This document shows, in pieces, positions 42,831 through 51,848 of a stretch of 64,000 nt of DNA. The notes under the pieces were generated by a model. The model made no database searches. It saw nothing but the letters and a program-made list of their open reading frames with translations, and had not been told where the DNA came from. This stretch comes from Ancylobacter sp. IITR112 (GTDB lineage: Bacteria; Pseudomonadota; Alphaproteobacteria; Rhizobiales; Xanthobacteraceae), in contig NZ_JBGCUS010000001.1 in NCBI RefSeq assembly GCF_041415945.1, forward strand, positions 620,001 to 684,000. The letters run 5' to 3'. The translations under genes and the position numbers were made by a program. Numbering within the stretch: position 1 is the first letter of the stretch; every line of letters begins with the position of its first letter.

Positions 42831-43445
42831 TCATGGCTTCACATCCCCGCCCGATCCCGGTGCCGCCCCCGACCCCGATTTCGGGACCGACCGGCCCCCG
42901 GCCGAGCTACTGAAGACGCCGCGCGCAAGCGTGGCATCAAGGGCGTCCATCGCCGCGTCGGCGAGTACGCCGGCATATTTGCCCATAGCGATGTAGTCGG
43001 CGTGCATAGCAGCCTTGCGGGACCACTCCAGCGTCGCGAAGCGGTCGCCACGGAGATCTTCCGCGAACTGGGCGAGCGCCTGAACCTGCCGATAATACAC
43101 GACGACAGGGTCGATCACTTCGGTCGGCAGGATCGGAATATCCTTCACGACGGCCTCGAACACGAAGCTGCCGACCTCGCGTGGAACGAACGGGGTGAAG
43201 TCGTCGCGCCGGCTGTCGGGGCCGTGCTCCACCTCGTCGAAACGGGTCGCCTCGTCGAACAGCCGAAGCCGGTGACGATGGCTGCGGATTTCGGCGCGGA
43301 GTGCCGTCTGCACGTCTCGTATCCTTTCCTGGCGGCGGGCCGCTTCCATGTTCTGGTCATGGCGGTGGTTGAGCCACCAGCCGATGACGGTCACCAGCGA
43401 GGATATGATGGCCGCGACGATGGCCGGGCCAATCCACGCATTCAT
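42831..43445 (-). CDS. Hypothetical single-pass membrane protein inside the dpp operon
   Basis: A 204-residue protein with one N-terminal membrane span (about 5-24, AIVAAIISSLVTVIGWWLN) followed by a charged, largely helical cytosolic part (HRHDQNMEAARRQERIRDVQ, then TALRAEIRSHRHRLRLF) and a Gly/Ser/Pro-rich C-terminus. I do not recognise the family. It starts 2 bases after the dppC stop and precedes dppD, in the same direction. Such anchored helical proteins of unknown function occur sporadically in Hyphomicrobiales. Nothing links it to peptide transport apart from position; insertion by a small transfer event is possible. Confidence 0.7.
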   Translation of the reverse strand: MNAWIGPAIVAAIISSLVTVIGWWLNHRHDQNMEAARRQERIRDVQTALRAEIRSHRHRLRLFDEATRFDEVEHGPDSRRDDFTPFVPREVGSFVFEAVVKDIPILPTEVIDPVVVYYRQVQALAQFAEDLRGDRFATLEWSRKAAMHADYIAMGKYAGVLADAAMDALDATLARGVFSSSAGGRSVPKSGSGAAPGSGGDVKP

Positions 43446-43447
43446 CC

Positions 43448-44428
43448 TCAGCTCCGCCTCAGCTTGGGGTCGAGCGCGTCGCGCAGGCCGTCGCCCATCA
43501 GGTTGATGGCGACCACGGTGACGAGAATGGCGAGGCCGGGCAGGGTGACGATCCACGGGGCGGAGCGGATGAACTCGCGCGCATCCGCCAGCATGGCGCC
43601 CCATTCCGGTGTCGGCGGCTGCGCGCCGAGGCCGAGAAAGCCGAGCGCCGCCGCCTCCAGAATGGCGTCGGAAATGCCGAGTGCGGCCTGCACGATGAGC
43701 GGGGCGAGGCAGTTCGGCAGCACGGTGACGAACATCAGCCGCAGCCGGCCGACACCGGCAACCTGGGCGGCGACGACATATTCCTTCGACAGTTCCGCCA
43801 GCGCCGCGGCGCGCACGAGCCGCACATAGCGCGGCAGATACACCACGGTGACGGCAACGATGGTGTTGGTGAGGCTCGGCCCCAGCACCGCGACGATGAG
43901 GATGGCGAGCACCAGGCTGGGTATCGCCACCACCATGTCCATGATGCGCATGATCACCACTTCCACCAGGCCGCGCAGGAAGGCGCTGGTCAGGCCGAGC
44001 ACGATGCCGAGCGCCACCGACACCACCATCACTGACAGGCCGATGCCCAGCGAGATGCGCGCGCCATAGATGAGGCGGGACAGCACGTCGCGCCCCACCG
44101 CATCGGTGCCGAAGGGAAAGCTCCAGTTGCCGCCAGCCCAGACCGGGGGCAGCAGCACGCTGTGGCGGAACTGCTCGGTCGGGTCGTGCGGCGCCACCCA
44201 GGGCGCGAACAGCGCCAGCAGGGTGATGAACACCACCACGGCGAGGCCGAGCACGGCGCCGCGATTCTCGCTGAAGGCGGACCAGAACTCGCGCAGCGGC
44301 GAGGGCGCCGCGCGCACCGGCTCGGCTTCCGCCACCGCGATGGCGCCGAGGCTGAGGCCGGAATCGCTCGGCAGCAGATGCTCCGGGCCGGTCGGCATCG
44401 GATCGTCGATGGCGTTTTCCTCAGCCAT
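43448..44428 (-). CDS. dppC: Dipeptide ABC transporter permease DppC
   Basis: A 326-residue inner-membrane permease with about six spans, an N-terminal cytosolic stretch, HDPTEQF after the first span and the EAA loop YVVAAQVAGVGRLRLMFVTV facing the ATPases. ATG 44428 (MAEENAIDD) overlaps the dppB stop by 8 bases, and is better than an upstream start within dppB. Confidence 0.92.
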   Translation of the reverse strand: MAEENAIDDPMPTGPEHLLPSDSGLSLGAIAVAEAEPVRAAPSPLREFWSAFSENRGAVLGLAVVVFITLLALFAPWVAPHDPTEQFRHSVLLPPVWAGGNWSFPFGTDAVGRDVLSRLIYGARISLGIGLSVMVVSVALGIVLGLTSAFLRGLVEVVIMRIMDMVVAIPSLVLAILIVAVLGPSLTNTIVAVTVVYLPRYVRLVRAAALAELSKEYVVAAQVAGVGRLRLMFVTVLPNCLAPLIVQAALGISDAILEAAALGFLGLGAQPPTPEWGAMLADAREFIRSAPWIVTLPGLAILVTVVAINLMGDGLRDALDPKLRRS

Positions 44429-45431
44429 GCCGGATCCTCGGATTGATCGCGACATAGAGCATGTCGACGATGAGATTGACGAGGATGACGATGGCGGAGA
44501 TCAGCATGATGCCGCCCTGCAGCGCGGGATAGTCGCGCCGCGAGATCGATTCGATCAGCCATTTGCCCACCCCCGGCCAGGCGAAGATGGTCTCGGTCAG
44601 CACCGCGCCAGCGAGCAGCGTGCCGGTCTGCAGGCCGACCACGGTGACGACCGGGATCAGCGCGTTGCGCAGCGCATGCAGCCCGACCACGCGCAGCGGC
44701 GAGAGGCCCTTGGCGCGGGCGGTGCGCACATAATCCTCGCCCAGCACCTCCAGCATGGAGGAGCGCGTCATGCGCGCGATCACCGCCAGCGGAATGGTGC
44801 CGAGCACGATGGAGGGCAGGATGAGATGCGCCACCGCCGCGCCGAAGGCGCCGTCCTCGCCCGACAGCAGGCTGTCGATCAGCATGAAGCCGGTGACGGG
44901 CTCGAAATAATAGTTGATCAGGTCCATGCGGCCGGAAACCGGGGTGAGGCCGAGATATTCCGACATGAACATGATGAGCAGCAGGCCCCACCAGAAAATC
45001 GGCATGGAATAGCCCGCCAGCGCGACCGCCATCACCGAATGGTCGAGCGCCGATCCGCGCCGCACCGCCGCCAGCACGCCGGCGGGGATGCCCAGCACCA
45101 CGGCGAAGACGAGTGCGCAGAAGGCGAGTTCCAGCGTTGCCGGGAACAGGATGAGAAATTCGTGCAGCACCGGCGTCTTGGTGACGATGGAGACGCCAAA
45201 ATCGCCGTGCAGCAGGGCGTAGACGTAGTCGAGAAACTGCTTCCACACCGGCTGGTCGAGGCCGAGTTCATGACGCAGCGCCGCCAGCCGTTCGGGCGCG
45301 ATGCCGCGCTCCCCGGTGCGGGCCTCGATCGGGTCGCCGGGCACGAGGCGCACGGCGACGAAAGTGACGAACATCAGCGCCACGAAAGTCGGCAGCGTCA
45401 GAGCGACACGGCGGAAGATGAGTTTGAGCAT
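44421..45431 (-). CDS. dppB: Dipeptide ABC transporter permease DppB
   Basis: A 336-residue permease. MLKLIFRRVALTLPTFVALM is the standard DppB start with the first span, VRLVPGDPIEAR follows, and the EAA loop is DYVRTARAKGLSPLRVVGLH. About six membrane segments. ATG 45431 was chosen on this N-terminus. The 181 bases upstream contain a palindromic repeat that separates it from dppA. Confidence 0.93.
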   Translation of the reverse strand: MLKLIFRRVALTLPTFVALMFVTFVAVRLVPGDPIEARTGERGIAPERLAALRHELGLDQPVWKQFLDYVYALLHGDFGVSIVTKTPVLHEFLILFPATLELAFCALVFAVVLGIPAGVLAAVRRGSALDHSVMAVALAGYSMPIFWWGLLLIMFMSEYLGLTPVSGRMDLINYYFEPVTGFMLIDSLLSGEDGAFGAAVAHLILPSIVLGTIPLAVIARMTRSSMLEVLGEDYVRTARAKGLSPLRVVGLHALRNALIPVVTVVGLQTGTLLAGAVLTETIFAWPGVGKWLIESISRRDYPALQGGIMLISAIVILVNLIVDMLYVAINPRIRHG

Positions 45432-45474
45432 GTGCGGGGCGTACCCATGGGTCGGGCCTTGTCCCGGCAAGGCA

Positions 45475-45574
45475 GCCGTCATCCCGGACACCGCGCAGCG
45501 GTGATCCGGGATCGCGCGACGGAGATGCGCCTTGGCAGGTGGCGATCCCGGAACGCGGCGGGCCGCGTCCGGGA
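45475..45574. repeat. REP-like element between dppA and dppB
   Basis: GCCGTCATCCCGGAC at 45475-45489 is the same family as the repeat at 28627. Two hairpins follow: ATCCCGG (45481-45487) with CCGGGAT (45506-45512), nesting CACCGC/GCGGTG; and TCCCGGA-CGCGGC (45546-45559, one-base bulge) with GCCGCGTCCGGGA (45562-45574). In the dpp message these would lie just after the abundant binding-protein gene, where hairpins often protect the 5' segment from decay. Confidence 0.85.
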
Positions 45575-45612
45575 GGCGGGGCGTGCCGGGGCTTGCGGCC
45601 CCGGCCGGTCGG

Positions 45613-47211
45613 TCACTTCAGGTCGACGCCGTAGAATTCGTGGCGGCCGAGCGGGCTGACCTTGTAGTCCACCACTTCCTTGCGGGTCGGCTCGTACACC
45701 ACCGAATGGGCGATGGTGAACCAGGGCGCCTCTTCCTTCACGATCACCTGCGCCTGCTCATAGAGCTTGGTGCGCTCGGCGGTGTCCGAAATGGTCTTCG
45801 CCTTGTTGATCAGGGCGTCGAAGTCCTTGTTGCACCATTTGGACAGGTTCTGGCCGCCCGGGCGGGCCGCGGCGCAACCGAGCAGGAAGAAGAAATTGTC
45901 CGGGTCGCCATTGTCGCCGGTCCAGCCGAGCTGGCCGGTCATGTGCTCGCCCTGCTGCAGCCGCTTGCGGTACTCGCCCCACTCATAGGAGACGAGCTTG
46001 GCGTTGACGCCGATCTTGGCGAGGTCCGCCTGCATGATCTCGGCGATGCGCTTGGCGTTCGGGTTGTAGGGGCGCTGCACCGGCATCCACCACAGGTCGA
46101 TGTCGAGCGGGGTTTTGACACCCGCATCGGCCAGCATCTGCTTGGCCTTCTCGGGATCGTAGGGGTAGTCCTTGATGTCCTTGTTGTAGGACCAGATGGT
46201 CGGCGGGATCGGGTTGATCGCCGCCTGGCCGGCGCCCTGATAGACATCGCGGATGATGGCGGCCTTGTCGATCGCCATGTTGAACGCCTGCCGGACCTCC
46301 TTCTTGTCGAAGGGCGGCTTCTGCGTGTTGAACGAGAGATAGCCGATGTTGAGGCCGGGCTGGGAGATCAGGTTGACCACCGGATCGGTCTTCATGCCGG
46401 CGATATCGGCCGGGTTCGGCGCGATCATCACATGGCATTCGCCCTTCTTCAGCTTGGCGTAGCGAGCGGTCGGGTCCGGGGTGATGGCGTAGACGAGATT
46501 GTCGAGCGCCGGCTTGCCGGCGAAATAGGCCGGATTGGCCTTGTAGCGGATCACCGCGTCCTTCTGGTAGGTGACGAAGGAGAACGGGCCGGTGCCGACC
46601 GGAATCTGGTCATATTGCTCGGGCGTGCCCTTCTTCAGCAGGAAGTCGGCATATTCCTTCGAGGTGATGGTGCCGAAATCCATGGCGAGATTCGCCAGCA
46701 TCGGGGCGTTCGGCTCGGTCAGCACGAATTTGACCGTGTAGTCGTCCACCTTGTCGATCGACTTGAGCAGATCGGGCATGCTCATGTCGTTGAAGTAGTC
46801 ATACGCGCCGCCGGTGACCTTGTGATACGGGTTCTCCGGCTTCCACTGGCGCTCGAACGAGAACAGCACGTCGTCCGCATTGAAATCGCGGGTGGGTGTG
46901 AAGCCGTTCACGCCGGAATGGAATTTCACCCCCTTGCGCAGCTTGAAGGTGATTTCCTTGCCGTCGTCGCTCACGGTCCAGCTCTCGGCGAGGGAGGGAG
47001 CGACATTGGTCGTGCCGCGCTCGAACTCGACGAGCTGATTGTATACCGGACGGGCGGCGTCGAAGCTGGTGCCGGTGGTGTTCAGCGCCGGGGTGAAATT
47101 CTCCGGGCTGCCTTCGGAGCAGTAGACGAGCGTCTTGGCGGCGTAGGACGGCGCGCACAGCGCCACGAGCATGGCAGCCGCAAGGGCTGCCTTGGCATGA
47201 AAAGCCGGCAT
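45613..47211 (-). CDS. dppA: Dipeptide ABC transporter substrate-binding protein DppA
   Basis: A 532-residue periplasmic protein with a signal peptide (cleavage near PSYA-AKTL, residue 24). [19 protein letters not shown] is the family-typical mature start; [20 protein letters not shown] and [14 protein letters not shown] match DppA-type peptide-binding proteins (SBP_bac_5). The CSEGSPE opening and a C-terminal cysteine pair ([16 protein letters not shown]) are typical of dipeptide binders. It leads the dpp operon; ribosome site GAGGGGAATTCACAC precedes the ATG. Confidence 0.94.
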   Translation of the reverse strand: MPAFHAKAALAAAMLVALCAPSYAAKTLVYCSEGSPENFTPALNTTGTSFDAARPVYNQLVEFERGTTNVAPSLAESWTVSDDGKEITFKLRKGVKFHSGVNGFTPTRDFNADDVLFSFERQWKPENPYHKVTGGAYDYFNDMSMPDLLKSIDKVDDYTVKFVLTEPNAPMLANLAMDFGTITSKEYADFLLKKGTPEQYDQIPVGTGPFSFVTYQKDAVIRYKANPAYFAGKPALDNLVYAITPDPTARYAKLKKGECHVMIAPNPADIAGMKTDPVVNLISQPGLNIGYLSFNTQKPPFDKKEVRQAFNMAIDKAAIIRDVYQGAGQAAINPIPPTIWSYNKDIKDYPYDPEKAKQMLADAGVKTPLDIDLWWMPVQRPYNPNAKRIAEIMQADLAKIGVNAKLVSYEWGEYRKRLQQGEHMTGQLGWTGDNGDPDNFFFLLGCAAARPGGQNLSKWCNKDFDALINKAKTISDTAERTKLYEQAQVIVKEEAPWFTIAHSVVYEPTRKEVVDYKVSPLGRHEFYGVDLK

Positions 47212-47298
47212 GTGTGAATTCCCCTCTCAGAGACCGCGCGAGCCGTGCCCAATCCGTGGGCCGGCTCATTGTTTGTTCGCCGCGGTCCGATTTCACAA

Positions 47299-47316
47299 CT
47301 GAAACACGTGTCTCAG
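47299..47316. promoter_or_regulatory. Palindrome between divergent dppA and gcdH
   Basis: CTGAAACACGTGTCTCAG is an 18-bp dyad with one mismatch (A/C at the sixth pair), centred on ACACGTGT, 88 bases before the dppA start and 156 bases before the gcdH start. It is a candidate operator for one or both genes. The remaining 260 bases between the genes hold no supported gene. Confidence 0.4.
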
Positions 47317-47471
47317 TGTTGCGCAATCATACCCCACCCCCCGACCTAAGTCGTATGCCGCTGCGTCATCTGTCGCGCCGGGCCCTCCGTCGAAGGGCGG
47401 ATGCACGCGGTGGCGGGACGTTGTATGAGAGGCGGCCGGCCTCGGGTGCCGGCACGTCCGGGAGAGCTTTC

Positions 47472-48674
47472 ATGAGTGCCGCGCCGTCCGCCGCCAAGGT
47501 TTCGTTCGACTGGGCCGATCCGGTCGATTTCGATGCGCAGCTCACCGAGGAAGAGCGTCTGGTGCGCGACACGGCGCGCGACTATGCGCAGGAAAAGCTG
47601 CTGCCGCGCGTCACCGAGGCGTATATGCAGGAACGCTTCGACCGCGAGATCATGAGCGAGATGGGCGAACTCGGCCTGCTCGGCCCGACCATTCCCGAGG
47701 AATATGGCGGGGCGGGGCTCGGCTATGTCGCCTACGGGCTGGTGGCGCGCGAGGTGGAACGGGTCGATTCGGGGTATCGCTCGGCGATGAGCGTGCAGTC
47801 ATCGCTGGTGATGCACCCGATCAACGCCTATGGCAGCGAACAGCAGAAGCGGAGATACCTGCCGAAGCTCGCCACCGGCGAACTGGTCGGCTGCTTCGGC
47901 CTGACCGAGCCGGATGCGGGCTCCGATCCCGCCGGCATGCGCACCCGCGCGGAGAAGATCGACGGCGGCTACCGGCTCTCCGGCGCCAAGATGTGGATCA
48001 CCAATTCGCCGATCGCCGACATTGCGGTGGTGTGGGCGAAATCCGCCGCCCATGGCGACGAGATCCGCGGCTTCCTGCTGGAACGCGGCATGAAGGGCTT
48101 TTCCACCCCGAAGATCGAGAACAAGCTGTCGCTGCGCGCCTCCATCACCGGAGAGATCGTGATGGACGGGGTCGAGGTGCCGGAGGAAAACCTGCTGCCC
48201 GACGCCTCCGGGCTGAAGGGCCCGTTCGGCTGCCTCAACCGCGCCCGCTTCGGCATTGGCTGGGGCACGATGGGGGCGGCGGAAGCCTGCTACGCCGCGG
48301 CGCGCCAGTACACGCTCGACCGCAAGCAGTTCGGCAAGCCGCTGGCGGCGACGCAGCTTATCCAGAAGAAGCTGGCCGACATGGCGACCGAGATCACGCT
48401 CGGCCTGCAGCTCGCTTTGCGCGCCGGCCGGCTGTTCGACGCGGGGCAGCTTCCGGTGGAGACCATTTCCATGCTCAAGCGCAACAATTGCGGCAAGGCG
48501 CTCGACATCGCCCGCGCCGCCCGCGACATGCATGGCGGCAACGGCATTTCCGGCGAATTCCCGGTCATGCGGCACATGGTGAACCTGGAGACGGTGAACA
48601 CCTATGAGGGCACGCACGACATCCACGCGCTGATCCTCGGCCGGGCGATCACTGGGCATCAGGCGTTCTTCTGA
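47472..48674 (+). CDS. gcdH: Glutaryl-CoA dehydrogenase
   Basis: A 400-residue acyl-CoA dehydrogenase. The block [20 protein letters not shown] is specific for glutaryl-CoA dehydrogenase; [17 protein letters not shown] and the C-terminal [20 protein letters not shown] with catalytic-base position E379 are also conserved. It oxidises and decarboxylates glutaryl-CoA to crotonyl-CoA in lysine/tryptophan or glutarate breakdown, passing electrons to ETF. ATG 47472 has GGAGAG nearby. It is alone, between divergent dppA and convergent rrf2. Confidence 0.95.
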   Translation: MSAAPSAAKVSFDWADPVDFDAQLTEEERLVRDTARDYAQEKLLPRVTEAYMQERFDREIMSEMGELGLLGPTIPEEYGGAGLGYVAYGLVAREVERVDSGYRSAMSVQSSLVMHPINAYGSEQQKRRYLPKLATGELVGCFGLTEPDAGSDPAGMRTRAEKIDGGYRLSGAKMWITNSPIADIAVVWAKSAAHGDEIRGFLLERGMKGFSTPKIENKLSLRASITGEIVMDGVEVPEENLLPDASGLKGPFGCLNRARFGIGWGTMGAAEACYAAARQYTLDRKQFGKPLAATQLIQKKLADMATEITLGLQLALRAGRLFDAGQLPVETISMLKRNNCGKALDIARAARDMHGGNGISGEFPVMRHMVNLETVNTYEGTHDIHALILGRAITGHQAFF

Positions 48675-48718
48675 GCGCAGGGGGCGGGTCTGCCGCCGCT
48701 CCCCGCCGCCGCGCCGTC

Positions 48719-49168
48719 TCAGATATTGTACATGAGGTCCGCGTCGGGGCTCTCGGCGAAGACCACCATGTCGTGCAGGGACATGCCGTCGAGTATGTCC
48801 GACATGGCGTCGCGCACCTTGCTCATGGTGATGCGCACCGCGCAGGTGGCGAGGTCCTCGCAATCCTGGCAGGGCACATAGGCGCTCTTGCTGGCGCAGT
48901 TGATCGGCGCCAGTGGGCCGTCAAGCACGCGGATGATGTGGCCGATGCGGATGTCGCGCGGCGTCTTGGCCAGCGCATAGCCGCCGCCCGGCCCCTTCTT
49001 GGAACGCAGCATGCCGGCATTGCGCAGTTCCAGCAGGATGGCGTCGAGGAACTTCTTCGGGATGTTGTTGGCGCTGGCGATCTCCTGTCCCATGGCGCTC
49101 GCGCCCGGTTCGAGTCGCGCGAGATAAAGCATCGCCTTCAGGCCGTATTTGCCCTTGTTGGTCAGCAT
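48719..49168 (-). CDS. Rrf2-family transcriptional regulator
   Basis: A 149-residue winged-helix regulator. LTNKGKYGLKAMLYLARL and FLDAILLELRNAGMLRSKKGPGGGYAL form the DNA-binding domain, and cysteines C91, C100, C103 and C109 lie where iron-sulphur-binding Rrf2 members have theirs. Spacing differs from IscR and RirA, so a redox, iron or sulphur signal is likely but unspecified. ATG 49168 gives the standard N-terminus; the longer upstream frame is arginine-rich noise. It lies 115 bases from a small membrane-protein gene on the same strand. Confidence 0.88.
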   Translation of the reverse strand: MLTNKGKYGLKAMLYLARLEPGASAMGQEIASANNIPKKFLDAILLELRNAGMLRSKKGPGGGYALAKTPRDIRIGHIIRVLDGPLAPINCASKSAYVPCQDCEDLATCAVRITMSKVRDAMSDILDGMSLHDMVVFAESPDADLMYNI

Positions 49169-49283
49169 GTCCGTTTCGTCATGTCGCCGCGCGCGGCGGC
49201 GGAGGGAAGGCGGCCCGCCCCGCGCCGCCCTTCCGCGCAAGGTGATCGACCGGCGCTGATTCGGCCAGCCTTGCCGGCGTGTG

Positions 49284-49445
49284 TCAGCGGGCGCCCGGGG
49301 TGCCGGTGGCGAGATTGGCGGCGAGCGGTCCCGGCGCCGGCGCTTCCGGCACCGGATGCAGGAACAGCACGGCGGCGATCACCGCGCCATAGGCCAGGGC
49401 GAACAGCAGCTTGTCGCGGATCAGGCGGGGGCCGGTCTGGCGCAT
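49284..49445 (-). CDS. Small hypothetical membrane protein
   Basis: A 53-residue protein with one clear membrane span (about 10-29, LLFALAYGAVIAAVLFLHPV), preceded by basic residues (RQTGPRLIRDK) and followed by an Ala/Pro/Gly-rich tail. The ATG at 49445 has GGAGAG upstream, inside a perfect hairpin. The strong ribosome site, coherent topology and position between two leftward genes support a real gene. Function unknown. Confidence 0.6.
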   Translation of the reverse strand: MRQTGPRLIRDKLLFALAYGAVIAAVLFLHPVPEAPAPGPLAANLATGTPGAR

Positions 49446-49449
49446 GGTC

Positions 49450-49467
49450 ACTCTCCGATTGGAGAGT
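49450..49467 (-). promoter_or_regulatory. Hairpin sequestering the ribosome site of the small membrane protein
   Basis: ACTCTCC-GATT-GGAGAGT is a perfect 7-bp stem with a 4-base loop; on the minus strand it presents GGAGAGT, the Shine-Dalgarno sequence, 5 bases before the ATG. AT-rich ATATTCCTATATTGTCCATAG lies just upstream and may hold the -10 region. Either an RNA element or an operator for a dimeric regulator is possible. Confidence 0.45.
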
Positions 49468-49498
49468 AGTCTATGGACAATATAGGAATATGGCAAGC

Positions 49499-50845
49499 TC
49501 AGTCGTCGCCCAGCCCGCGCGCGGCGGTCATCAGATTGCCGTTACCCTCGAAAGCGGCGGTGAAGGCGGCGACGCGGCGGTCGATGCGGATATCGGAGGC
49601 GCGCAGTGGGCGGGCCAGCGACAGCCCTTCCAGCGAGCGGGCGCGCGACAGCGCGACATAGGCCTGTCCGGCGGCGAAGGCGCCGGCGTCGAAGTCGATC
49701 CGCACATCCTCCAGCGTCAGCCCCTGCGCCTTGTGCACCGTCACCGCCCAGGCCGGCACCAGTGGCAGCTGGGTGTAGCTGCCGACCACCTTGGCGGCCA
49801 CCTTGCCGGTGGCCTCGTCCCAGTCATAGCGGATGCGCTCCCAGCTGGTGCGCTCGATCTCGACAATGCCGGCGCCGTCGAGCCGGACATAGGCACGGTC
49901 CGGAGCGAGGCCGGTAATGGTGCCGACCGAGCCATTGACCCAGTACCGCTCGGGGTGGTTGCGCACCGTCATCACCCGCGCGCCGACCTTCAGCGCCAGC
50001 GTCTCCGGCACCGGCAGCCGGTCATTGGCGAGGTCGAATTCGCCCTCGCTCTTGCCCTCATAGAGCCGGCCGTCGTCGTACAGCGCTTCCATGCCGCGCC
50101 GGTTATAGGCGTCGACCCGCGCATTGGTGGGCGCCAGCACGACCGGGATGCGCCCGGGCCGGTGGTCGCGATGCGAGGCGGCGTTGATGGCGGCGATGGC
50201 GTCGCCGACAAAGCGGCCGGTACGCAGCTCCGCCAGATGCTGGACGAAGGTGTCGTCGGTCTGGCGGTAGACTTGGAGGAAGGGCAGCCGCACCGGCTCC
50301 ACCTCGCGCAGCACCCGGGCATCGAAGGCGAACGGCCCCTCATAGCCGAGATGGCCGAGAATCTCGCGCTCGGCCTGCGGCACGACCGGCGGCAATTGCA
50401 GGAAGTCGCCGACCAGCACCACCTGCACCCCGCCGAACGGCTCGGGATTGCCGCGGGCGATGCGCAGGCTGCGGTCCACCGCGTCGAGCACATCGGCCCG
50501 GACCATCGAAATCTCGTCGATGACGAGGCGTTCCAGCTTTTTCATCAGCGTGCGCTTCGGCGAGCGCGGGCGCACCTGGTCGGGGTCCATCAGCCGGGGC
50601 GGCAGGCCGAAGAAGGAATGGATGGTCTGCCCGCCAAGCTGCAGCGCCGCCACGCCGGTGGGCGCCAGAAACGCCTGCCGGCCCCCGCCATGCTTGCGCA
50701 GCGCGTGCAGGAATGTCGTCTTGCCCGTGCCGGCGCCGCCCAGCACCATGATGAGCGGCGCGCCGGAGCCGACCAGCGCCAGCGGGCCGGCAAAGGCATC
50801 GGCAGGGAGGGAAGGGCGAATCGGCAGGGCGGGAGTGTCAGTCAT
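49499..50845 (-). CDS. PIF1/RecD-like superfamily-1 helicase (AAA ATPase)
   Basis: A 448-residue ATPase with Walker A VLGGAGTGKTTFLHAL, Walker B LVIDEISMVRADVLDAV, VLVGDFLQLPPV (motif III) and, at the C-terminus, AVTVHKAQGLTLEDV and AYVALSRARSLEGLSL (motifs V/VI). This is the PIF1/RecD2-type helicase-like architecture seen in many bacteria. DNA substrate is unknown; roles in unwinding structured DNA are inferred. ATG 50845 (MTDTPALPI) was preferred over an upstream frame rich in proline. It ends 54 bases from the small membrane protein. Confidence 0.85.
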   Translation of the reverse strand: MTDTPALPIRPSLPADAFAGPLALVGSGAPLIMVLGGAGTGKTTFLHALRKHGGGRQAFLAPTGVAALQLGGQTIHSFFGLPPRLMDPDQVRPRSPKRTLMKKLERLVIDEISMVRADVLDAVDRSLRIARGNPEPFGGVQVVLVGDFLQLPPVVPQAEREILGHLGYEGPFAFDARVLREVEPVRLPFLQVYRQTDDTFVQHLAELRTGRFVGDAIAAINAASHRDHRPGRIPVVLAPTNARVDAYNRRGMEALYDDGRLYEGKSEGEFDLANDRLPVPETLALKVGARVMTVRNHPERYWVNGSVGTITGLAPDRAYVRLDGAGIVEIERTSWERIRYDWDEATGKVAAKVVGSYTQLPLVPAWAVTVHKAQGLTLEDVRIDFDAGAFAAGQAYVALSRARSLEGLSLARPLRASDIRIDRRVAAFTAAFEGNGNLMTAARGLGDD

Positions 50846-50947
50846 CGGCGCAATGGAGCACAGCAGGGCCGGCGGGGCGACAGGGGGCGTTGCCGTCCGT
50901 GCTGCCGGACCCGGCCTCGGCCTCGACGGCGGAGCGCTCTCTGTCAC

Positions 50948-51784
50948 TCAATGCAGCTTGATCAGCGTCACGCCCGCCACGACAAGCACGGCGGCGAGGA
51001 TGCGCTCGGCGCGCAGCCTTTCGTGCAGCAACAGAACGGCGAAGGCGGCGCCGAACAGCACGCTCGCCTCGCGCACCGCCGCGACCAGGCTGATCGGCGC
51101 GCGCGTCATCGCCCAGACGCACAGCCAGTAGCTGACATAGAGCATGGCGCCCCCGGCCAGCGCCAAGGGCCAATGGCGGCGCAGGGGGCGAAGCAACGCC
51201 GTGCCCTTCCACGCCGCGAGGCCGAGCGTGACCACCACCGCATCGCCGACGAACAGCCAGGCCGTGTAGACCGAGGGCGAACCGAGGCGCCCGGCGGTGC
51301 CGTCGATGAGGGAATAGGCGGTCACCGCGCCGCCGGAGCCAAGCGCCAGCAGCAGCGCGGCCGCCTGCGACGCCTCTCCCCGGCTGCGCCAGCCGGTGAC
51401 GAACACGCTGAGGGACAGCAAGGCGATGCCGGCGACGCCGATGGGGCGCACCGGCTCGTGCAGCACGAGAATGGCGATGGCGGCGGTCATCAGCAGCGCG
51501 CCGCCGCGCGCCACGGGATAGACGAGGCCGAGATCGGCCCGCGCATAGGCGCCGACGAGGCAACCATAAAAGGCGAGATGGGCGGTCATCGAACCCGCCA
51601 TCCACGGCCACAGCACCGGCTCGGGCGGGCCGAGCCACAGCGCCGCCGGCAGCGCCGCGCCGCCGCCGCCGAGAACCACGAGCGTGAGCGCCGAAAGCGG
51701 ATCGAGCCGCATCTTCAGCAGGACGTTCCAGCCGGCCTGCAGCAGGGCGGAGAGCAGAACGACGAGAAGAACGAACAGGTCCAT
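50948..51784 (-). CDS. EamA-family membrane transporter
   Basis: A 278-residue inner-membrane protein of about ten spans in two EamA repeats (LVYPVARGGALLMTAAIAIL in the first half, ISLVAAVREASVLFGAAFAV in the second). The drug/metabolite transporter superfamily exports amino acids or similar metabolites. LVYPVARG and AAVREASVL are family-typical. The substrate is not evident. It stands 102 bases upstream of the helicase gene. Confidence 0.87.
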   Translation of the reverse strand: MDLFVLLVVLLSALLQAGWNVLLKMRLDPLSALTLVVLGGGGAALPAALWLGPPEPVLWPWMAGSMTAHLAFYGCLVGAYARADLGLVYPVARGGALLMTAAIAILVLHEPVRPIGVAGIALLSLSVFVTGWRSRGEASQAAALLLALGSGGAVTAYSLIDGTAGRLGSPSVYTAWLFVGDAVVVTLGLAAWKGTALLRPLRRHWPLALAGGAMLYVSYWLCVWAMTRAPISLVAAVREASVLFGAAFAVLLLHERLRAERILAAVLVVAGVTLIKLH

Positions 51785-51848
51785 GACAGGGCCGCGATGG
51801 AGGGCACTACGTCGATACCCTACATCGCGGCCGCTGGCGAGGCCGGGT

